Assembly (NCBI RefSeq): GCF_003626755.1 | Contig: NZ_RBCJ01000003.1 | Coordinates: forward strand, 191,859-255,858 | DNA from: Ulvibacterium marinum | Lineage (GTDB): Bacteria; Bacteroidota; Bacteroidia; Flavobacteriales; Flavobacteriaceae | Direction: 5' to 3' | Length of the DNA stretch: 64,000 bases | Shown: one piece after another, positions 58,620 to 64,000 of the stretch | How the letters are laid out: each line of letters begins with the position of its first letter | Position numbering within the stretch: position 1 is the stretch's first letter | Notes under the pieces: generated by a model | The model's database searches: none | The model's input: the letters and a program-made list of their open reading frames with translations, nothing else | What the model was told of the DNA's origin: nothing | Program-made: the position numbers and the translations under genes

Positions 58620-59699
58620 TTATTCTTCGTTTTCTTTTAAGTCCTTTATTGCGTTAGCTATATCTTCTGCTACTTCTTCTAAAATGTCACCAGTATCTTC
58701 GAAACTGGCGTTGCTCAAAATAGAAATTCCCATATTGTATTTTGGGTAAACCATAAACCAATTTTGCATTCCGAAAATTCCTCCGTGATGTCGGTAAATT
58801 ATGTAATCCTCTTCTTTAAGTATATTCCAATGATAGCCAATAGAAAAGTTGTATGGAGTTTTAAAAAATTCCTTATGTGATTCTCTTACTACCGAATTTG
58901 TCTCGTCTAACTGAAACCTCATATATTTTACTAAGTCTAATGTTGTAGAATGTAGCCCTATTGTACCACCCCATAGATTTCGTTTGAAATTTGGCATTAA
59001 TTTGTTTTCCCCATTGTAACCTTTTACCAGTCGTAATTTTTCATCTCGGGTCAAATCAAATTTTGTATTATACATTCCATTTGGATTGAGAATAAATTTT
59101 GAAACAAGTTCTTCATAAGGTGTTCCATATGTTTTTTCTAAAATATATGCCATTAATTCGGGGGCAGTATTTGAATAGGCATATTCTGAACCGATTTCGG
59201 ATTCTATTTTTATTTCTTTTAGTCCTTCAAAAAAATCAGTTTTATTTTCCCCTTTAATCGGAAAATTTGGAAACCCGCTTGTATGCGTTAAAAGGTGTTT
59301 GACTGTTACCGGTTTTTTATCAAATTCAAGATTAGGGTAAGGCTGTTCCAAGTAGATTCGGACATCATCATCTAAATTGATTTTGCCGTCTAGAAAGGCT
59401 TTTGCAGCTATTGTGCCTAAAAATGTTTTTGTTAAAGAAGCAATTTCATAAATGGTAGAATCGTTAGGTGTGTTTCCCTTGCCGATTTCGAGTTCTCCAA
59501 AATGTTTGGATGTTTCAATTCCATCTTTGAGAACTGCAATCGATACCGAATGAAATCTTTTATCTTCAAGAAGGCTTTCGGCATTCTCACTGATAATAGC
59601 TGAGATTTCATCAGAAATATTTTCAAACTCCTTTTCTTTATGGCCCTTACAACTAATAATTGTAATTGCTATAAAAATCAAAAAATATAGTTTGTTCAT
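58620..59699 (-). CDS. Beta-lactamase-fold serine hydrolase lipoprotein
   Basis: The 359-residue lipoprotein (C17 in TIISC) has S88-LTK91 (SLTK) and YSN, and ends with RHHGGIFG in place of KTG. This is the class C/esterase-like group. A/T-rich codon use differs from the flanking genes. It is one of three such hydrolases in the window; no regulator is adjacent. Confidence 0.85.
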   Translation of the reverse strand: MNKLYFLIFIAITIISCKGHKEKEFENISDEISAIISENAESLLEDKRFHSVSIAVLKDGIETSKHFGELEIGKGNTPNDSTIYEIASLTKTFLGTIAAKAFLDGKINLDDDVRIYLEQPYPNLEFDKKPVTVKHLLTHTSGFPNFPIKGENKTDFFEGLKEIKIESEIGSEYAYSNTAPELMAYILEKTYGTPYEELVSKFILNPNGMYNTKFDLTRDEKLRLVKGYNGENKLMPNFKRNLWGGTIGLHSTTLDLVKYMRFQLDETNSVVRESHKEFFKTPYNFSIGYHWNILKEEDYIIYRHHGGIFGMQNWFMVYPKYNMGISILSNASFEDTGDILEEVAEDIANAIKDLKENEE

Positions 59700-59967
59700 T
59701 TAAATTTGTTTGTTTTTTAGGAGCTCACGGCGGTCTCGGCTCATATACTTTCTTTGTGCCGGTATCGGAAATTGTTAGATTTCCAACCGTTTCCAATCCG
59801 GCCATATAAAAATATAAATATTCAACTTGGAATAGGGAAGGCAATGAATTATAGCCAATTTAAATTTGAGTTTGGACCTGAACTTGAGCTTGAGTTTGAA
59901 CTTTCTTCAAGGATACTTCATACTGGTAAACCAAAGCCCCTTAGAAACTCGTACATAGGACATGGTC

Positions 59968-60315
59968 ATGAATTTCCCTAATAGTACAGAACTCCTACAA
60001 AGTGCTGAAAACCAAGGTTTGTATACTAAATTGGTATCTCAACTGGAAAAGGATTTTGGGTTGGCCAATATTCCTGTAGATTTTTCACTGGATGTTGAAC
60101 CTACAGACCTACAAGCCACACTCCATGAAAAAGTCTATTTTCTTATTCTTGAAAAATTTACGGACTATCTTAACCTATTGTATATCGTAGATGTACCCGA
60201 AAGAGCTTTTAAGGAAATCCAGGTGACCGATGCGGTAGAAGTAGCGGAACAAGTCTCGCTCCTCATCCTAAAAAGAGAGTTGCAAAAGGTATGGTTAAAG
60301 GCAAAGTACGGTTAG
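59968..60315 (+). CDS. Conserved hypothetical helical protein
   Basis: ATG at 59968 gives 115 residues (59962 is an alternative). The protein is soluble and mostly helical: MNFPNSTELLQSAENQ, LHEKVYFLILEKFTDYLNLLYIVDV, VAEQVSLLILKREL. I recall small proteins of this kind in Flavobacteriaceae with no known function. Convergent with the amidohydrolase gene. Confidence 0.62.
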   Translation: MNFPNSTELLQSAENQGLYTKLVSQLEKDFGLANIPVDFSLDVEPTDLQATLHEKVYFLILEKFTDYLNLLYIVDVPERAFKEIQVTDAVEVAEQVSLLILKRELQKVWLKAKYG

Positions 60316-60357
60316 CAAGTTAAGTATCGTTAAAAACCCATCTTTAACTTAGTGTTA

Positions 60358-61674
60358 CTAAAATTCGCAGAGGACGCCGTTCAAGATTACCTGTTCTACC
60401 GTTTTCATTGCTTCTAGATTTTCAAGTGGATTTTCTTTTAGCAAAATCAAATCGGCAATTTTCCCTTTCTCAATACTGCCCAAACGGGAGTCTATTCTAA
60501 AAAACCGGGCATTCTCTAGGGTAGCGGCTACAATAGTCTGCATATTGCTTAGCCCCGCCTTATGCAATAGCTCCATTTCGCGGTAATAGGCGTCTCCGGA
60601 ATCCGCATAGGGTACCCAGGTATGGGAGCCTACCACTACCTTTGCGCCCGCCTTATAGGCCTTGCCGACGAATTTGAGCATATTCTTAAAACCGTTGACC
60701 GTCACACTATCGCCTCTGTCCGACTGCCGCTCAAAAATGGCCAAGGTGGGACTCACAAAGGTCTTGTGCTCTACCAATAGTTGAACCAAACTATCCGCCA
60801 AAGGATTGTTGTCCATATCCAACCCATTCCATACCTCGTATCTCCCCGATCTTCGGGCGGCGTTGTCGGCCATAACCTTGTTTTTGTAGATTTCGGCTTC
60901 TTCCAGTGAGAGTAGGGCCGTGCCGAATGAGGTAACATGTTCCACTCCATCAAGCCCGGCCTTAACAGCATCAATTGCGTTTGTAATTTCCAGATGAGCC
61001 GTAACGGGAATACCTCTTTTATGGGCTTCATCGCAAATAGCGGCTATCATTTCCGTAGAAAGCCGAAAATAAGCCTTGATGGCTGTAGCGCCTTCATCCG
61101 CAAAACGGTTTACTGCGATTCGGCCTTCCTCTGCATCTTGAATTAAATATGAATTTTTGGGATAGGCCGGCGGATACACATCAATGTGCGGGCCGGTCAA
61201 AAACAAACGGGGGATGGGTCTTCCGGAATTTCGAGCGGAATCATAAGAGGCATTCCAAGCACCGGGATCCCGCACGGAGGTCACACCCTTTTTTAGAAAA
61301 AGAGTAGACATTTCGGCGTTTTCCCCACCATGAAAGTGGGCATCGATAAGGCCGGGAAGCAAAGTTTTTCCTTGAGCATCAATAACCGTGGCATCATCTT
61401 CGACTTTCCGTTCGTCAACCATACCGACAAAATCGATTTTGTCATTTTTTATAATGACCAGGGAATTTTCTATGGGGGCTACGCCTGTACCATCGATTAA
61501 AGTGGCACCCACAATGGCAATGGTTTCTTCGCCTTTGCGAATTTCATTCGCGTTCAAGGCATAGATCGTATGGGTACTGGCCTTTTTTTGAATGGGGGCC
61601 TGCTCTGTTTTAGGGCTAGGGGCACAAGAGCCTACTAGGAGCAAGTAAATCAGGTATTTTGACAAAAATTTCAT
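60358..61674 (-). CDS. Amidohydrolase family lipoprotein
   Basis: The 438-residue lipoprotein (C17 in LVGSC) has the metal motif DAHFHGG (H113, H115), further ligand regions VTAHLEIT and GVEHVTSF, and the C-terminal GSIEKGKIADLILL, the classical imidazolonepropionase/dipeptidase-like layout. The substrate is uncertain. It lies 63 bases from the PIG-L gene on the same strand. Confidence 0.88.
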   Translation of the reverse strand: MKFLSKYLIYLLLVGSCAPSPKTEQAPIQKKASTHTIYALNANEIRKGEETIAIVGATLIDGTGVAPIENSLVIIKNDKIDFVGMVDERKVEDDATVIDAQGKTLLPGLIDAHFHGGENAEMSTLFLKKGVTSVRDPGAWNASYDSARNSGRPIPRLFLTGPHIDVYPPAYPKNSYLIQDAEEGRIAVNRFADEGATAIKAYFRLSTEMIAAICDEAHKRGIPVTAHLEITNAIDAVKAGLDGVEHVTSFGTALLSLEEAEIYKNKVMADNAARRSGRYEVWNGLDMDNNPLADSLVQLLVEHKTFVSPTLAIFERQSDRGDSVTVNGFKNMLKFVGKAYKAGAKVVVGSHTWVPYADSGDAYYREMELLHKAGLSNMQTIVAATLENARFFRIDSRLGSIEKGKIADLILLKENPLENLEAMKTVEQVILNGVLCEF

Positions 61675-61737
61675 CGTGCGATATTTTTATAAATATAACC
61701 GATTCAAACTGTAATCATTTCTTTTTTGTTTATCAGG

Positions 61738-62544
61738 TTAAAAACCGGTCAATGTAGCGTTATCCAAACTGAATTTCCGAAAGTACAGTACGTTGGTAGT
61801 ATCGTTTCGTTCGGCTTGGATCCATTTGACCATATCCGGCTCGGCAAATTGACTTTTATGACAGCGCAATGAGCTAAACGCTTTTTCCTCCTCTTCCGGA
61901 CTAAAGGAGATGGTCGTATTCAAATGGTCTGGATGCACATAACCTAAGCCCCAATCCTGAGGAAATTTTTTGATCTGATCCTTTGTCCACCCAAAGTGGT
62001 AGAGGTCAATGGTATTGGCCCAACCTTCTCGGAGCAGGATTTCTGTGGCCAATAGCCCCACCATGCGATGATCCGGATGTCCGGTATCGCCATCGGGGCC
62101 AAAGGTGAGGATTACATCGGGTTGGAGTTCGGTTATTTTTTCTTGGATACGTTCTTTTAAGGTTTTGACTTCCACATAAAAGTTATGGTTACCGTTAAGA
62201 CCAAGGCCGTCCTTGGCCTCCAAAAAATGCGGTGGATTAATACCTAGTTTTTCGCAGGCACACTTAGTTTCCTCTTTTCGAACGGCGACCAAGGAATCCC
62301 CGGCGGGAAGTCCGGAGTGGTCGGTTACGCCATATCGGCCATCAGTGGCCACCACCAGATGTACATCACTTAGGGAAGCATACTTGGCCAAAATAGGCCC
62401 TATGGTGGTCTCATCATCCGGGTGGGCAAATAGGGCCATGATGGTTTTTGGAGGCTTTTTTGCTTCAGGAAACTCCGTTTTCTCTTTGTCTTTACAAGAA
62501 AAAAGGAGAGCGGCCAGGAATATTGCGGTTAATTTGGTTTTCAT
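61738..62544 (-). CDS. PIG-L family deacetylase lipoprotein
   Basis: The 268-residue lipoprotein (C17 in LLFSC) has the zinc motif AHPDDE (40-45) and the partner HPDHR, both typical of LmbE/PIG-L N-acetylglucosamine deacetylases. It acts in the envelope, judging by the lipobox. It is upstream of the amidohydrolase and may be cotranscribed. Confidence 0.9.
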   Translation of the reverse strand: MKTKLTAIFLAALLFSCKDKEKTEFPEAKKPPKTIMALFAHPDDETTIGPILAKYASLSDVHLVVATDGRYGVTDHSGLPAGDSLVAVRKEETKCACEKLGINPPHFLEAKDGLGLNGNHNFYVEVKTLKERIQEKITELQPDVILTFGPDGDTGHPDHRMVGLLATEILLREGWANTIDLYHFGWTKDQIKKFPQDWGLGYVHPDHLNTTISFSPEEEEKAFSSLRCHKSQFAEPDMVKWIQAERNDTTNVLYFRKFSLDNATLTGF

Positions 62545-62704
62545 AGGAGTTTGGTTTTTTACTGGAAAAGTATTACTGACATAACTTTAACCCAGAATTT
62601 AACATAACAAAATTCTGGCTTCGAAAGCAAACTATTTAAAGATAGAAAATTCTGGTTTTACAAAAAGAAAGACCGATTAACAGATAATATAGGTAATAGC
62701 TATT

Positions 62705-63796
62705 TCACTCTAAAGTTTTCATTAGTTCGAAACCCAATTCGTCTATATTGTTTTGGTTTTTACTATAACCGGATACATTTGATAATATCACTATGCCGTT
62801 TTGAGTTTTTGTATTCATCACAATGAAAGACTTATATCCTGGTGTAGCTCCATTGTGAAAATACCAAGTTTGGGCATCAGAGTTTCTTAAAATTCTCCAG
62901 CTAAGACCACGGTCTACGCCTTTATTTATTGAGAAAGTCTTTTGTAGAGTCAATTGCAATTCTTTATTGGAATTGTCAAAGTGGGCAATTACAAATTTTG
63001 ATAGATCTTCTACAGTTGAAAGTATACCACCTGCTCCAACAAGTACCGATAAATCTAGATTAGGCACTTCGTTGCCGCTGGCATCCAAACCCTTTACAAG
63101 AAATGATGCTGTCTTTTCTTTATTGCTGGTTGAGCTTTTCATTTGATATGTCTCAAATATTTTATCCTGAACAAGGTCTTCATAGTCTGTGTTGTAAACG
63201 CTACATAGTGTATAACCGAGAACCCCTACACCTAAATTTGAATATTTACTTTTTTCTCCAGGTTTGTGCGTCAACCTTAAGTCTTCGGTCAAATATTTTT
63301 TTAGTTTTTCCTCATCATAATACCGATACCTTGAATCTGGATTACCCAGACCCGACCCCAAATTAGATGGTTTTTTTGGAAGCCCAGAGGTATGGTTTGC
63401 TAAACTCTGAAAAGTTATTTTTGTATCATCCTTCCACGAGAAATTAAGATAGTCGTTAATATTATCCTCTAGTTTGAGCTTGTTCTCTACCACAGCATTA
63501 GCCAGGAGGGTTGATGTAAAAACTTTGGTTATGGAGCCGACCTCAAAAACACTGTTCTTGTTGTCGAATGAATAGATGGTATCGTTTTTCCTTATGACAC
63601 CATAAAATGTCACTAATCGGTTTTCTACTATTGCAATTGAAATCTGACTGTTATTTGGGAAGACTTTGGTTTTATCAAAAATCAGATTTGCCTGAATATC
63701 CGAAACTTGTTTAACTAAATATTTTTGACCGTTTTTGGCCTCTTGGATTTCACAAGAAATGAATAAAATCGAAACTATTATCAGAATTTTTTTCAT
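62705..63796 (-). CDS. Beta-lactamase-fold serine hydrolase lipoprotein
   Basis: The 363-residue lipoprotein (C15 in LFISC) has S88-ITK91 and a KYSNLGVGVLG (YSN) motif and HNGATPG at the C-terminal strand. It resembles the hydrolase at 58620 in layout but is not a close copy. A/T-rich. A penicillin-binding-like or esterase function is possible. Confidence 0.85.
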   Translation of the reverse strand: MKKILIIVSILFISCEIQEAKNGQKYLVKQVSDIQANLIFDKTKVFPNNSQISIAIVENRLVTFYGVIRKNDTIYSFDNKNSVFEVGSITKVFTSTLLANAVVENKLKLEDNINDYLNFSWKDDTKITFQSLANHTSGLPKKPSNLGSGLGNPDSRYRYYDEEKLKKYLTEDLRLTHKPGEKSKYSNLGVGVLGYTLCSVYNTDYEDLVQDKIFETYQMKSSTSNKEKTASFLVKGLDASGNEVPNLDLSVLVGAGGILSTVEDLSKFVIAHFDNSNKELQLTLQKTFSINKGVDRGLSWRILRNSDAQTWYFHNGATPGYKSFIVMNTKTQNGIVILSNVSGYSKNQNNIDELGFELMKTLE

Positions 63797-63884
63797 AAAT
63801 GGAATCTGATTGCCAATTACAACAAAATGATATTTGAAAGGAATATTTGGGCAATTTTATTGGACATAACTAAAATCGGAAAAC

Positions 63885-64000
63885 TCAAAAAAACACCCGA
63901 ACAAAAGGCATCCAGGCATTGGCATAAATGCTTTTTTCATCATCGTAGAGCACATCATAGCGGATACCCAAGGTAAAATTCCGGTCCGTATAACCGATAC
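63885..64000 (-). CDS. Outer-membrane beta-barrel protein, C-terminal end
   Basis: The frame enters from the right edge and gives 37 residues ending SIYANAWMPFVRVFF before TGA 63887-63885. Alternating hydrophobic residues and the terminal aromatic are the outer-membrane sorting signal of beta-barrel proteins. The rest of the gene lies beyond the window, so no family can be named. It precedes the serine hydrolase on the same strand by 88 bases. Confidence 0.65.
   Translation of the reverse strand, partial: IGYTDRNFTLGIRYDVLYDDEKSIYANAWMPFVRVFF

Noticed and set aside
59754-59981. 75-codon ORF upstream of the hypothetical gene
   Set aside because: It contains the low-complexity repeat tract and overlaps the start of the better-supported ORF at 59968.
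60317-60350. Possible hairpin AAGTTAA/TTAACTT between convergent genes
   Set aside because: The loop is 20 bases, the stem is A/T only and no T-run follows.
1-64000. CRISPR arrays, rRNA operons, prophage and insertion sequences
   Set aside because: No regularly spaced repeats, rRNA signatures, transposase or phage genes were seen on either strand.

Overview
The window is a stretch of Bacteroidota chromosome, most likely from a marine member of the Flavobacteriaceae. Support comes from family-level gene content (HmuY lipoprotein, DUF6607, DUF4407, DUF5060, a MutS-like membrane ATPase, S41, M56 and PIG-L lipoproteins), lipoprotein signals of the Bacteroidota type, weak Shine-Dalgarno sequences, and many promoters of the form TAnnTTTG. 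Nothing in the window fixes the genus. All family names come from reading the translated proteins; no database search was run.

Layout. 1-9.4 kb: the end of ruvC, a four-helix-bundle (S23-type) gene boxed in by a 29-base inverted repeat, hemW, a cyclase-family hydrolase, small enzymes, a membrane MutS-like ATPase, a YdjM-like membrane hydrolase and a DUF5060 glycoside-hydrolase-like lipoprotein. 9.4-19.1 kb: DUF4407 protein, glutathione-independent formaldehyde dehydrogenase, then a four-gene operon (BlaI-like repressor, BlaR1-like M56 peptidase, beta-lactamase-fold hydrolase, alpha/beta hydrolase with TPR) whose promoter is covered by three BlaI-type operators, then an M20 dipeptidase. 19.3-39.6 kb: an accessory-looking segment bounded by two identical tRNA-Leu(UAG) genes. 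It holds an S41 peptidase, a membrane-anchored DNA-binding-like/lectin-like protein divergent from a secreted lectin-like protein, an FtsX-type permease, a LacI regulator, an overlapping HEAT/AlkD/SPL-like DNA-repair trio, and a cluster of three AraC regulators, one HxlR regulator and five NmrA/SDR oxidoreductases.

39.7-45.8 kb is a heme-uptake locus. A TonB-dependent receptor, HmuY and a DoxX-like protein run on the plus strand. A DUF6607 protein, an FMN-binding protein with a flavinylation motif, and a four-helix membrane protein run on the minus strand. A Fur-box-like palindrome sits between the two divergent promoters, and a pair of paralogous cysteine-motif small proteins lies one in each arm. 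46-51.1 kb: universal stress protein, a divergent HxlR/quinone-oxidoreductase pair with two matching operators, a putative HExxH lipoprotein, an orphan ABC ATPase, and a 42-residue membrane peptide. 51.3-57 kb: sugar MFS transporter, waaA (Kdo transferase) divergent from a DegT aminotransferase and galE, suggesting envelope glycan synthesis. 57-64 kb: exported or lipoprotein hydrolases (alpha/beta hydrolase, two beta-lactamase-fold proteins, amidohydrolase, PIG-L deacetylase) and the C-terminal end of an outer-membrane beta-barrel.

The strongest non-obvious signals are regulatory and structural: the BlaI operator triplet over the promoter core, AraC-type direct repeats with an exact 21-bp period upstream of two oxidoreductase genes, twin HxlR-type operators, the inverted repeat around the S23-type gene, and the repair trio. 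No CRISPR array, rRNA, phage, integrase or transposase was seen.
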